DNA of 64,000 bases from the NCBI GenBank assembly GCA_965227695.1, contig OZ245760.1, forward strand, positions 496,001 to 560,000. Direction: 5' to 3'. The position numbers were made by a program, and so were the translations under genes. The notes under the pieces are model-generated. The model worked only from the letters and a program-made list of their open reading frames with translations, did not search any database and was not told the DNA's origin. This document shows positions 7,100 to 15,751 of this stretch, piece after piece (positions within the stretch are counted from its first letter, which is position 1; every line of letters begins with the position of its first letter). This DNA is from UBA1858 sp965227695 (GTDB taxonomy: Bacteria > Pseudomonadota > Gammaproteobacteria > UBA4575).

Positions 7100-9022
7100 A
7101 TGTCTTCAGACTCGTTTCAGCAAACTGTGTCAGCTCAACACTGGAGCGTAAATCATGCGCGTGAATTCTACAGCATTGATATCTGGAGTGAAGGGTATTT
7201 TGATGTCAATGAACAGGGTCATCTGGTCGCAAGACCCGACAGATTTACGAATATTGACCTTGTGGAAATGAGCAAACAGATTAACAAGCAGGGCTTATCG
7301 TTGCCTGTGCTGATTCGGTTTCCACAAATATTACGGGCCCGTGTTGAAGAAATCGATACAGCATTTCGACATGCGGTCCAACATCATAACAGCCAGTTAA
7401 CACATGTTCCATGCTACCCGGTTAAAGTGAATCAACAGCGTACTGTGATCGAGGAGATCCTCAAAAGTAACTGTGAAAAAATAGGCCTTGAAGTGGGCAG
7501 TAAAACAGAATTGCTGGTTGCCCTTGGATTGCTTGATGGTCAATCATCACGTCTTGTGTGTAATGGCTATAAAGATCGTGCCTATATAAGAATGGCCCTG
7601 TATGCGCAAAGTATGGGCATAAACGTCTCCATTGTTATCGAAAACCCTTCAGAACTGGCTGTTATCAGACAGGAAAGCATTCGTATAGGATTGACGCCGG
7701 AGTTGGGCCTGCGCCTTAAGTTGAACAGTGTTGCTGAAGGTCATTGGCAAAACTCCGGAGGCCGGGATGCAAAATTTGGATTAGATACCAAAGATATCCT
7801 GTATTGCCTGGAAAAGTTATCTCAATGGAACTGTAAAAACTGGCTGAAACTGATTCATTTTCATATGGGTTCCCAGATATCGAACTTAAACGAATTCTCT
7901 CTTGGGTTACAGGAGGCAATGCATGTTTATGGTGAAATCATATCTTCGGGTTTTGAGTTGCAATGTATCGATGTTGGAGGTGGGCTGGCAATAGACTACG
8001 CGTCGCGACATGATACAAGCTATTTCTCGAGAAGTTATTCAATTCAGCAATATGCAGATACAGTCGTTGCATTAATCACAGAATACTGCAAGCAGCATCA
8101 CCTGGCGGCACCAACTGTATTTACCGAAAATGGTCGCGCCATAACAGCCCATCATGCGATGCTCATCACTAACATCGTCAAAGTCCGTGATCATGAACAT
8201 GTCGACGCTGAAACACCATTGCAGCGTGGTAATGGCTGTCAGGAACTATATGTGATGGGAGATGAACTTCTCAAAAAACTGCATTTACATGATGAAGAGA
8301 TCAATCAGCTAAAGCAGGCATTTGAGAATAAGCTGCATGAGAAATTTATGTGGGGCGAAGTCGGTTTGCAACAGAGAGCCTGGGCAGAGGATGTCTTGGA
8401 GAAGAGTAATGCCAGTCATCAAATAATAAATAAAGATACAATGCATCTTTCGCCGCTGGTTGCTGAAAAATACTACTGTAATTTTTCAATTTTTCAGTCC
8501 ATGCCTGATATTTGGGGGTTGCGCCAGATTTTCCCTGTCGTCCCTCTTGCAAGATTGCATCAAAGACCAACGAGAGAAGTTCGCCTGCATGACCTGACGT
8601 GTGACTCTGATGGCCAAATTTCTCAGTATGCCTATAATCACCATATACATGACTATCTGACGCTGCATGAAATATCATCTGAGGAAGAATACCTGCTGGG
8701 TTTCTTTTTGCTTGGTGCATACCAGGAAGTGCTCGGGGATATGCACAACCTGTTTGGTGATACCCATGCGCTAAATGTAGAGCAGGGACCCGATGAACAG
8801 ATACAATTTACCGAGGTTGAAATTGGTGACTGCGTGAATGAACTGTTGGCAAGTGTTCATATGGAGGGGCAACAGATACTTGAAAGCTGTCAAAGGCGTC
8901 TTGAACAGACGAATACGATGAACGTCACGTCTGAAGAGATACTTGAGGAGATAAAAAATGCGCTTTATGGTTATACTTACCTTGACTCAATTGATCGACC
9001 TGCACACAGGATAAAAAGGTAA
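7100..9022 (+). CDS. speA: Biosynthetic arginine decarboxylase
   Basis: PLP enzyme converting arginine to agmatine, first step of the agmatine route to putrescine. 640 residues, normal for the family. The fold III alanine-racemase-like barrel carries the PLP lysine in YPVKVNQQR (about residue 109), SGGRDAKFGL, the HFHMGSQ and DVGGGLAIDY phosphate-binding regions and the TENGRAITAHHAM signature. The ATG at 7100 has no obvious ribosome site, and only 21 bases separate it from the divergent speE start, so promoters must lie partly inside the neighbouring coding sequence. Confidence 0.95.
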   Translation: MSSDSFQQTVSAQHWSVNHAREFYSIDIWSEGYFDVNEQGHLVARPDRFTNIDLVEMSKQINKQGLSLPVLIRFPQILRARVEEIDTAFRHAVQHHNSQLTHVPCYPVKVNQQRTVIEEILKSNCEKIGLEVGSKTELLVALGLLDGQSSRLVCNGYKDRAYIRMALYAQSMGINVSIVIENPSELAVIRQESIRIGLTPELGLRLKLNSVAEGHWQNSGGRDAKFGLDTKDILYCLEKLSQWNCKNWLKLIHFHMGSQISNLNEFSLGLQEAMHVYGEIISSGFELQCIDVGGGLAIDYASRHDTSYFSRSYSIQQYADTVVALITEYCKQHHLAAPTVFTENGRAITAHHAMLITNIVKVRDHEHVDAETPLQRGNGCQELYVMGDELLKKLHLHDEEINQLKQAFENKLHEKFMWGEVGLQQRAWAEDVLEKSNASHQIINKDTMHLSPLVAEKYYCNFSIFQSMPDIWGLRQIFPVVPLARLHQRPTREVRLHDLTCDSDGQISQYAYNHHIHDYLTLHEISSEEEYLLGFFLLGAYQEVLGDMHNLFGDTHALNVEQGPDEQIQFTEVEIGDCVNELLASVHMEGQQILESCQRRLEQTNTMNVTSEEILEEIKNALYGYTYLDSIDRPAHRIKR

Positions 9023-9026
9023 GGCC

Positions 9027-9953
9027 ATGCTCGCATTAAGCTTATTTTGGTTGGGCGCAACTCTGATCGTTGCAACTGTACTGATGGTCTTCTGGCACTC
9101 TTACCGGTATCGAAAAATTTGGGCGCTGGTGAGTTTAATTACCCTGCTTCCCCTGGTGATACATATCGTACTGAACTGGCAAAGTCTGGCAATCAGAAAG
9201 GCTTTTTACGTGGGGGTGCTGGGACTTCTTTCCATGGCAGTGGGTATTGCCGGCGGCGCATTAGCCAGGGTGGATTTTTTACCTGACCATGAGGTTGTGC
9301 AGGTGCTGGAGAAAAAAATAGCCCCACCGCAACAGACACCTTTGCCAAATCAGGCTAAAGCCGATGCGGCGGCGAAGGCTATCGAAGAAGATTATGATCC
9401 CCTCCTGACAGGAAGCGAGTATGACAGACTCAATACGAACGAAATTGTCCCTGACAGCGTGAATAAAAGCCACCCGAAAGCCCGAGCTGAAGCCCGCTAT
9501 GAACAGCTATCGACTAAACAGCGTCCTCTGGCAAAAAACAAATGGGTGCGTTTAACCATGAAGGACGGTAAAACGATAGAGGGGGTACTCGCGGATGTGC
9601 TGGATGAGTCAGTACTTATAGAATCGATAGTAAGCGGTGGCAGCGTTGGTCTGAGTTATCCAGAAGAACAGATTGAGTCTATCTACGTCCGTCTGGAGGC
9701 GGGAGAAGAGCTTGAAGATCCGTCCGGCAATACGCTTCCTGCATCTGATGAGCCAGCGGCAACAGGCATCATTGATGGAGATGGTTTGCAAGGGCAAATC
9801 AATGAATCAGATGTACCCGCGACTGATAACAGGCAAGCCATTTCAGCGTCTGACCATGAAACGCTGACGAATAAACAAGAAGATAAAGTGCTGCAAAAAA
9901 TTGAACAGGTAATGGATGGTTCAAAATCCTTAGATAAGGAATTAGGTCAGTAA
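9027..9953 (+). CDS. Unrecognised membrane protein with a C-terminal soluble beta domain
   Basis: I do not recognise the family. The 308-residue product has three predicted membrane helices in the first 90 residues (about 3-22, 31-50, 60-80), then a charged linker rich in Ala, Pro and Glu. A compact segment about residues 170-215 (WVRLTMKDGKTIEGVLADV...IESIYV) has the alternating pattern of a small beta-barrel such as an Sm-like or SH3-like fold. The acidic, low-complexity tail is probably disordered. It starts 4 bases after speA and ends 1 base before the ycgL start, so the three genes are probably one transcript. Confidence 0.7.
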   Translation: MLALSLFWLGATLIVATVLMVFWHSYRYRKIWALVSLITLLPLVIHIVLNWQSLAIRKAFYVGVLGLLSMAVGIAGGALARVDFLPDHEVVQVLEKKIAPPQQTPLPNQAKADAAAKAIEEDYDPLLTGSEYDRLNTNEIVPDSVNKSHPKARAEARYEQLSTKQRPLAKNKWVRLTMKDGKTIEGVLADVLDESVLIESIVSGGSVGLSYPEEQIESIYVRLEAGEELEDPSGNTLPASDEPAATGIIDGDGLQGQINESDVPATDNRQAISASDHETLTNKQEDKVLQKIEQVMDGSKSLDKELGQ

Positions 9954-9954
9954 A

Positions 9955-10200
9955 ATGCTGTGTTATATCTATCGCAGTTCGAAGAAGCGTGATACTTACC
10001 TGTACCTTGTTGAAAAGGACGGGGTTAATGGATTGCCCGATGCCCTTTGTCATCTGCTCGGTCGTCTTGAGTTTGTCATGCAGCTTGATTTAAGTAAGCG
10101 AAATCGACTGGAGAATGCCGATATTGCAGAAGTTAAACAATGTTTACGGGAGCACGGTTTTTATCTGCAGCTTCCGCGTGAACAGCATTTACAGGCCTAG
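9955..10200 (+). CDS. ycgL: YcgL domain-containing protein
   Basis: 81-residue protein of the YcgL family, found almost only in Gammaproteobacteria, function unsettled. The N-terminal motif CYIYRSSKKRDTYLYLVEKD and the C-terminal NADIAEVKQCLREHGFYLQLP match E. coli YcgL closely. It begins one base after the preceding stop codon and ends at the convergent gene on the minus strand. Confidence 0.9.
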   Translation: MLCYIYRSSKKRDTYLYLVEKDGVNGLPDALCHLLGRLEFVMQLDLSKRNRLENADIAEVKQCLREHGFYLQLPREQHLQA

Positions 10201-10203
10201 TAA

Positions 10204-11403
10204 TTATAGAATTCCGCGCGAGGCGCGTTTCAGCTCGGCCAGTATTTCCTTTTGCAGGTTGTCGAGCTCAGCAATTTTATTTTCAGCCGCACCACTTAAC
10301 CAGGCCGTCTTTTCATTTTTCTTTTTAGTAAAATAATCGAGGATGAATTGTTCTGACATTAACATGTAACGGATAGCCTGCTCTGGATCAACCTGAATAA
10401 AAGGATTCTGTGCAATCTGTATTGCTGATTGTTCCTGGCCCTGACAGAAGCGGTTAAGCAGGTAATATAGTGATATTCTGGCAGTACGTAATGATTTGGT
10501 GACACGCGCCTGGGATCGCTGGTTGAGACTGGCGTCGACAATTGTATCCAGCCACAGGATCAAATCATTCTCTGAGATAACAATTTCTTTTTGATTAATT
10601 TCATTGATGATCTCCTGGATTCTGTTTTGAACAATTTCCTCTTCTTCCAGTGTTGCTTTACGCTTGAAAGTCCGATTCCAAACACCTTTGGTCTTTTCCA
10701 GTTCTTCCCTTAGAATTGCCAGCTCTTTTTTATGCTCGCTGGTTGCTGCTTCATTGGCTTCGATATCTTTTTTCTTTTCAAAAATGATTTTGGAAAGTAG
10801 TTTTAAACGCAAAATATAATATTCTGCAAGCGTATTTTCGGTGACTGTGACGGCAGTTTTTACTCGTTTAATCAGTGCTTCGAATCTTTTATAGTCCTGT
10901 TCAGAGGCAGGTTTTACAGAGCATAAAAGATCCAGCGTTGATGTCATGGAGTAGCTTTCACTGCGTACGTCAATCAGCAGGTTGTTAATCGCGGTCAGCT
11001 GACTTACCAGGCTTTGTTCCGGAATGTTTTTTTCCTGTTTTTTGGCGGTTTGAAGCAAATCTATCAGGGCCAGTATTTTGTTCTTGAAAACACGAAGAGT
11101 GTTGGACGTGCAACTTGTTTTAGCTTTATCCATGGCGCATACAATATCTTCGCCATAATTTTCGACATCTGCAATGCGTTTTTTGAGATGCGCAGAATTT
11201 ATGCTCATTAACAGGTCTTCAACGGCCGCGCGTGAAGCCGGGGGTGCCTGTTCGGCAATATCAGCAGGAACATTGGTTGGAATGATATCAAGCGGCAATT
11301 CGGAGATTTTGGCAGGTGTCAGTTTTTTTATCAGGCCGATAAATTGCTGCAGAGTGAGTGGTTTTTTTTCGCCAATGATTGTTGGTGCATTTGCAATCGA
11401 CAT
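10204..11403 (-). CDS. Unrecognised cytoplasmic coiled-coil protein
   Basis: No family recognised. The 399-residue product is almost entirely alpha-helical by composition. A first segment (1-60) is Pro/Ala-containing with TLQQFIGLIKKLTP; a long Lys/Glu heptad region around 210-270 (EHKKELAILREELEKTKG) predicts a coiled coil; the rest is helical. No signal peptide or membrane helix is seen. The ATG at 11403 is chosen because GGAG lies seven bases upstream; an in-frame ATG at 11427 would add eight residues and lacks a ribosome site. It sits downstream of nadA on the same strand, with a 14-base palindrome in the gap, and convergent with ycgL. Confidence 0.75.
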   Translation of the reverse strand: MSIANAPTIIGEKKPLTLQQFIGLIKKLTPAKISELPLDIIPTNVPADIAEQAPPASRAAVEDLLMSINSAHLKKRIADVENYGEDIVCAMDKAKTSCTSNTLRVFKNKILALIDLLQTAKKQEKNIPEQSLVSQLTAINNLLIDVRSESYSMTSTLDLLCSVKPASEQDYKRFEALIKRVKTAVTVTENTLAEYYILRLKLLSKIIFEKKKDIEANEAATSEHKKELAILREELEKTKGVWNRTFKRKATLEEEEIVQNRIQEIINEINQKEIVISENDLILWLDTIVDASLNQRSQARVTKSLRTARISLYYLLNRFCQGQEQSAIQIAQNPFIQVDPEQAIRYMLMSEQFILDYFTKKKNEKTAWLSGAAENKIAELDNLQKEILAELKRASRGIL

Positions 11404-11431
11404 TAGAATTCTCCACCCGCAATGCACTTGG

Positions 11432-11445
11432 TGGCACTAGTGCCA
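11432..11445. repeat. 14-base perfect palindrome upstream of the coiled-coil gene
   Basis: TGGCACTAGTGCCA is self-complementary and lies in the 57-base gap between nadA and the gene ending at 10204, 28 bases before that gene's start. It could be a repressor operator or a short mRNA hairpin. Confidence 0.4.
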
Positions 11446-11460
11446 TAGTCCTGCCGGGTA

Positions 11461-12492
11461 TTATTGCTTATAGTTTTTAGCGAATTCCAGCATGCGCATT
11501 GTAGATTGATAGGCCGCCTTGCGGATATCTTCGTCAACCAGTATTTCATTTTCACCTGTTTCCAGTACATGCAGTAAATTATGTAAACCGTTCATCGCCA
11601 TCCATGGGCAATGCGCACAACTTTTACACGTTGCCCCTTCCCCCGCGGTGGGGGCTTCGATGAAGTGTTTGTCGGGTGCCATCTGCTTCATCTTGTAGAA
11701 GATGCGATTATCTGTCGCCACAATAAACGATTTATGCTCAAGAGTCCGGGCGGCATTGATCAGAGCGCTTGTTGAGCCGACGACATCGGCCATTTCAATG
11801 ACGTTCTGGGGTGATTCCGGATGTACCAGTACACCTGCTTCAGGGTGCTGGTCGATCAAATTGCCAAGCGCACGCGATTTAAATTCCTCATGTACGATAC
11901 ATGAGCCATCCCAAAGCAGCATATCGGCACCCGTGACACGCTCGAGATAACGTCCAAGATGCTTATCCGGTGCCCAGAGAATTTTCTCGCCCTGATCCAT
12001 TAAATGTGAAATAAGCGGCACGGCGATACTTGAGGTGACTACCCAGTCTGCGCGGGCTTTTACCTCGGCACTGGTGTTGGCATAAACCACCGATGTGCGG
12101 TCAGAGTGCTGATCACAAAAATCACTAAACTGATCTGCCGGACAGCTCAGGTCAAGCGAGCAGGTTGCCTCCAGGGTTGGCATCAGAACGCGCTTGTTGG
12201 GGGTAAGTATTTTGGCAGTTTCACCCATGAATTTAACACCAGCGACAATCAGGGTGGATGCAGGGTGATCATGCCCAAAACGAGCCATTTCCAGTGAATC
12301 GGCAACGGTTCCTCCCGTTTCTTCTGCAATTTCCTGCAGGTCCTCGTGCGTGTAGTAGTGAGCTACCAGCACTGCATTCTGTTTGACTAACAATGTTTTG
12401 ATACGGTCAATCACTTCGTTGCGCTTTAGTTCTGTAAAGCGGGGTATTTGCGCCTGAACTTCTGCAGTGACAGGGTAGTTTTCTAGAGACAT
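11461..12492 (-). CDS. nadA: Quinolinate synthase NadA
   Basis: [4Fe-4S] enzyme that condenses iminoaspartate (from NadB) with dihydroxyacetone phosphate to quinolinate in de novo NAD synthesis. The 343-residue product shows the three-fold repeat architecture: VLVAHYYTHEDLQEIAEETGG, the cysteine-containing LEATCSLDLSCPADQF, and CKSCAHCPWMAMNGLHNL near the C terminus. No nadB or nadC is adjacent. Confidence 0.95.
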   Translation of the reverse strand: MSLENYPVTAEVQAQIPRFTELKRNEVIDRIKTLLVKQNAVLVAHYYTHEDLQEIAEETGGTVADSLEMARFGHDHPASTLIVAGVKFMGETAKILTPNKRVLMPTLEATCSLDLSCPADQFSDFCDQHSDRTSVVYANTSAEVKARADWVVTSSIAVPLISHLMDQGEKILWAPDKHLGRYLERVTGADMLLWDGSCIVHEEFKSRALGNLIDQHPEAGVLVHPESPQNVIEMADVVGSTSALINAARTLEHKSFIVATDNRIFYKMKQMAPDKHFIEAPTAGEGATCKSCAHCPWMAMNGLHNLLHVLETGENEILVDEDIRKAAYQSTMRMLEFAKNYKQ

Positions 12493-12659
12493 GTGGATAT
12501 CAGTTAAGTAATGTTTCGAGGTTCAATATAATACAAATTTCGCCAGGCACGGAAAATAATCCGATATGCACAATATTGGGGCGATTATTTTTATTTGGAA
12601 CCCTCCCATATGAGATAAAAATATTCCTTACTGAGTGCAAAATGTTTATATAGGGCCAT

Positions 12660-12679
12660 TTGCCTTATAATCTAGGCAA
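12660..12679 (+). promoter_or_regulatory. -10 box framed by an inverted repeat
   Basis: TTGCCT and AGGCAA flank an 8-base centre that begins with a perfect TATAAT (12666-12671), about 45 bases before the start of the downstream secreted protein gene. The arrangement suggests a promoter occluded by a dimeric repressor. A -35 element is not convincing. Confidence 0.4.
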
Positions 12680-12715
12680 TAAAATTGACTTAATGAACTC
12701 AGGATATTGCTTGCT

Positions 12716-13354
12716 ATGAAATTAAACACACTTATATTTTTGGTACTGATTTTCTGCATCACGCTGCCCGCTTATGCTGAACATGATGAAGAGTTCTTCA
12801 ATAAGGTGCGAGCAAGTAATATTTTGGATAATGAAGAATCCGTATTGCTATCAAGTAATGTTTATTTTTATCCGAACAAAAGGGGACACGGGCTTTTTTC
12901 CGGTGGTAAGGGCAGGGAAAAAGGACATATTATTTTCACGGAAAATGGTTTTTACGTCATTTCATGGGACCGGGGAGAAAAAGCCTATGAGATTTTATAT
13001 CAACAGGATTACTCAGATGTTGTGAAAACTGAAGTCTCGGGCAATTCTCCGATGGTAAGACTGGTGACGCAGTCAGGGGTATCCGGTAAATTCAATAGCT
13101 ATGAATTGATGGATAGCCGTAATGCGCTGACACCAAATGTTAATAAAACAAAACAGGCGCATAAAATTGTCAGTGCAGGTATTAATGGTCACGATGTAAC
13201 AAAAGTCGCTACTGCAAAAGACCTGTCAGTTGCCGAAGCCATGGTTCAGCAGGAAAGGTTGCAGGAACTGGAAAAAAGAATACAGCGCCTGGAAAAAATC
13301 AATTCTGCAGAGAAGTCAATAAAGCAAGAGTGTGATTGCAAATGCGAAAACTAA
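12716..13354 (+). CDS. Unrecognised exported protein with C-terminal coiled coil
   Basis: Family not recognised. The 212-residue product has a clear signal peptide (MKLNTLIFLVLIFCITLPAYA, cleavage before EHDEEF). The mature part has a beta-rich middle, suggested by segments such as GHIIFTENGFYVISWDRGEKAYEILY, and a C-terminal coiled coil (about 180-200) before a short cysteine-containing tail (CDCKCEN). The ATG is preferred to a TTG at 12707 because it starts the signal peptide directly. It is convergent with the SPOR gene and seems monocistronic, behind a framed -10 box. Confidence 0.7.
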   Translation: MKLNTLIFLVLIFCITLPAYAEHDEEFFNKVRASNILDNEESVLLSSNVYFYPNKRGHGLFSGGKGREKGHIIFTENGFYVISWDRGEKAYEILYQQDYSDVVKTEVSGNSPMVRLVTQSGVSGKFNSYELMDSRNALTPNVNKTKQAHKIVSAGINGHDVTKVATAKDLSVAEAMVQQERLQELEKRIQRLEKINSAEKSIKQECDCKCEN

Positions 13355-13374
13355 TTTTGACTTGCATGCAATTA

Positions 13375-13899
13375 TTAACTGCGCACTTTTAATAATATTG
13401 AATCCATATTTTTAGTGCGCAGGCGTTTTTGAGTGCTTTGCAGCTGGTTGATATTTTTACTTGGGCCAATGCGTACTCTATGCCAGTTGATTGTGTTTAC
13501 CTTGACAGTTTCTATGTTTGTTTCTACTCCCATCAGAGCCAATTGTGCCTTTAGGCTGTCTGCCTCTTCACTGCTTTTAAACGAGCCTACCTGTAATACG
13601 TATTCACCGCCGCTTAATTGCTCGCTTGCTGTGTTGCTTGCAGGTATGGTTTCTTTATCGACGACTACTTCCAGTTCAGGGAGTAATGTGTAGAAATCAA
13701 ACGTTCTTTTTTTAATAGGCGACAGCTCTGGTGGTGGCTCTGCCACAGCGACATCATTTTTTTGGGACTTTTCATTGAGGCTGGGAAGGAAAGTAGCGCT
13801 CAGCCCAATGACAAGTCCGGTTAGCAGCCATATCCAGCCTGGCAGGGGCTTTGTCTGGGCAGAGGCAGTTTTCTTTTTTCGTATTGTGCGTTTGGCCAT
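13375..13899 (-). CDS. SPOR domain-containing inner-membrane protein (FtsN-like)
   Basis: 174-residue bitopic protein: a basic cytoplasmic start (MAKRTIRKKK), one membrane helix at about 21-40, a periplasmic linker, and a C-terminal SPOR domain (about 98-172, GGEYVLQVGSFKSSEEADSLKAQL... HRVRIGP). SPOR domains bind denuded septal peptidoglycan, so a role in cell division is likely. It lies 11 bases downstream of argS, the standard place for this FtsN-type gene. Confidence 0.85.
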   Translation of the reverse strand: MAKRTIRKKKTASAQTKPLPGWIWLLTGLVIGLSATFLPSLNEKSQKNDVAVAEPPPELSPIKKRTFDFYTLLPELEVVVDKETIPASNTASEQLSGGEYVLQVGSFKSSEEADSLKAQLALMGVETNIETVKVNTINWHRVRIGPSKNINQLQSTQKRLRTKNMDSILLKVRS

Positions 13900-13910
13900 A
13901 ACTTTGGTAC

Positions 13911-15662
13911 CTACATTTTTTCCGGTGCATTGACGCCAAGAATGTGTAATCCATTTGCAATAACCTGGCGAACAGACTCAATCAGCAGCAAGCGAGCATG
14001 GCGTAGTTTGTCAGACTCAACCAGAAATTGTGTTTCATTATAATAAGCGTGAAACTTCTGTGCCAATTCGCGCAAATAATTCACCAGTAGGTGGGGTGCC
14101 TGTTTATCACACGCCGCGGCAATTCTTTCCGGATAGGCCGCCAGTTTTTTCATCAGATCGTGTTCACTTGCGCTACTCAAAAGTGTATCAAGGTGATCAG
14201 TGTTATCTGCGTTTAGCGTATTGTGATCTTGTTTTAGTACACTGCAGATTCTGGCATGCGCATATTGCACATAATACATCGGGTTTTCGTTACTTTTGGA
14301 TTTTGCCAGTTCAAGATCGAATTCAAGATGCTGCTCACATTTGCGCATAACATAAAAAAACCTTGCCGCATCGGAACCCACTTCCTTGCGTAATTCGCGC
14401 AAGGTCACAAACTCGCCCGAGCGAGTCGACATTTGTTGCTTAACGTTACCTCTGTACAGGTTGGCAAACTGTACTAACAGGACATCAAGCTTGCTATCAT
14501 CGAGCTCTAGTGCTTTCAAGGCGGCACGAACACGGGCGATATAACCATGATGATCCGCGCCCCAGACATTAATGATTCTGCTGTGTCCATGAGTAAATTT
14601 ATCGGCATGATAGGCAATGTCAGAGGCAAAATATGTCGGTTGTCCATTATCTCTGATCACTACACGGTCTTTTTCATCACCAAAGCTGGATGAACGGAAC
14701 CAGAGCGCACCCTTTTTCTTGTAAAGATGATTACCGGCCTTGAGCTTTTCGATAACAGCATCTACCTTGCCACTTTCAAACAGGCTTTTCTCGGAATACC
14801 AGCGTTGATAATCAACACCAAACAAATGCAAATCATCTTTAATGTCTGCCAGAATAGTTTGTATGGCCGCCTGAAAGAAAACATCATATCCGTGAACGCC
14901 CAGTAATGTTTTTGCTGTCTGTATAAGCGCATCGATATGAGTTTCTTTATCTCCCCCCTGGGGTTCGTCTTTAGGGAGCTGATCCATGAATGACCCCGGG
15001 TCTGTGAAATACTGTTCTGCATGAGCACGGTGTACAGTGGCAGCAATATCCCAGATATAATCCCCTTGATAGGCATTGCTTGGGAATGCAAGGCTGGCGC
15101 CACAAAGCTCCAGATAGCGCAGCCACACAGAAGTCGCCAGGATGTCCATTTGTCGACCTGCATCGTTGACATAGTACTCACGGTGAACGGTATACCCATT
15201 GGCGGTGTAGAGGTTGGATAAAGTCGCACCGTAAGCTGCCCCGCGCCCATGTCCGACATGTAAAGGTCCGGTAGGGTTGGCAGAAACATATTCGATATGG
15301 ATGGACTGCCCATTTCCACGTCGATGCGTACCAAAGTTCTCTTTGGCAGAGAGTATTTGTGAGATAACCTCGCACTGGCTGGCAGTGGCCAGAAAGAAGT
15401 TAATAAACCCTGGGCCTGCGATTTCAATTTTTTCAAATAATGGATTTGACTCCAGTTGAGTGCGGATCAGTTCTGCAAATTCGTGTGGGTTCAATCCGGC
15501 CTGTTTGGCCAGTACCATTGCAAGGTTGGACGCATAATCTCCGTGCTTTGGGTCTTTACTGCCTGTTACCTGAATACTGGCTTCAGTGTCAGCAGGGATT
15601 TTCCCTTGCAAGCTTAATTGTTTTACCGCGTCTGAAAGCGCCTGGGTGACTTGATCCTTCAA
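13911..15662 (-). CDS. argS: Arginine--tRNA ligase
   Basis: Class I synthetase of 583 residues. N-terminal Add-1 domain (1-110), the HIGH-equivalent HVGH (135-138) in SANPTGPLHVGHGRGAAYG, a KMSKS-region variant KQQMSTRSGEFVTLREL typical of ArgS, and the C-terminal helical anticodon-binding domain ending in LHILGVNAPEKM. The SPOR gene follows at once; priA lies 89 bases upstream on the same strand. Confidence 0.96.
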   Translation of the reverse strand: MKDQVTQALSDAVKQLSLQGKIPADTEASIQVTGSKDPKHGDYASNLAMVLAKQAGLNPHEFAELIRTQLESNPLFEKIEIAGPGFINFFLATASQCEVISQILSAKENFGTHRRGNGQSIHIEYVSANPTGPLHVGHGRGAAYGATLSNLYTANGYTVHREYYVNDAGRQMDILATSVWLRYLELCGASLAFPSNAYQGDYIWDIAATVHRAHAEQYFTDPGSFMDQLPKDEPQGGDKETHIDALIQTAKTLLGVHGYDVFFQAAIQTILADIKDDLHLFGVDYQRWYSEKSLFESGKVDAVIEKLKAGNHLYKKKGALWFRSSSFGDEKDRVVIRDNGQPTYFASDIAYHADKFTHGHSRIINVWGADHHGYIARVRAALKALELDDSKLDVLLVQFANLYRGNVKQQMSTRSGEFVTLRELRKEVGSDAARFFYVMRKCEQHLEFDLELAKSKSNENPMYYVQYAHARICSVLKQDHNTLNADNTDHLDTLLSSASEHDLMKKLAAYPERIAAACDKQAPHLLVNYLRELAQKFHAYYNETQFLVESDKLRHARLLLIESVRQVIANGLHILGVNAPEKM

Positions 15663-15751
15663 TGTAATTTCTCAACGAAGTATAAAGCGCTGCATTGTAC
15701 CTGAGCCCAGCACAATTTCAGGTACTTTATTTTTAAAGACCTATTCGCAGG

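Noticed and set aside
14762..15436. A 224-codon open frame inside argS, same strand in another frame
   Set aside because: The argS frame has all synthetase motifs; the alternative frame has odd residue composition and no ribosome site.
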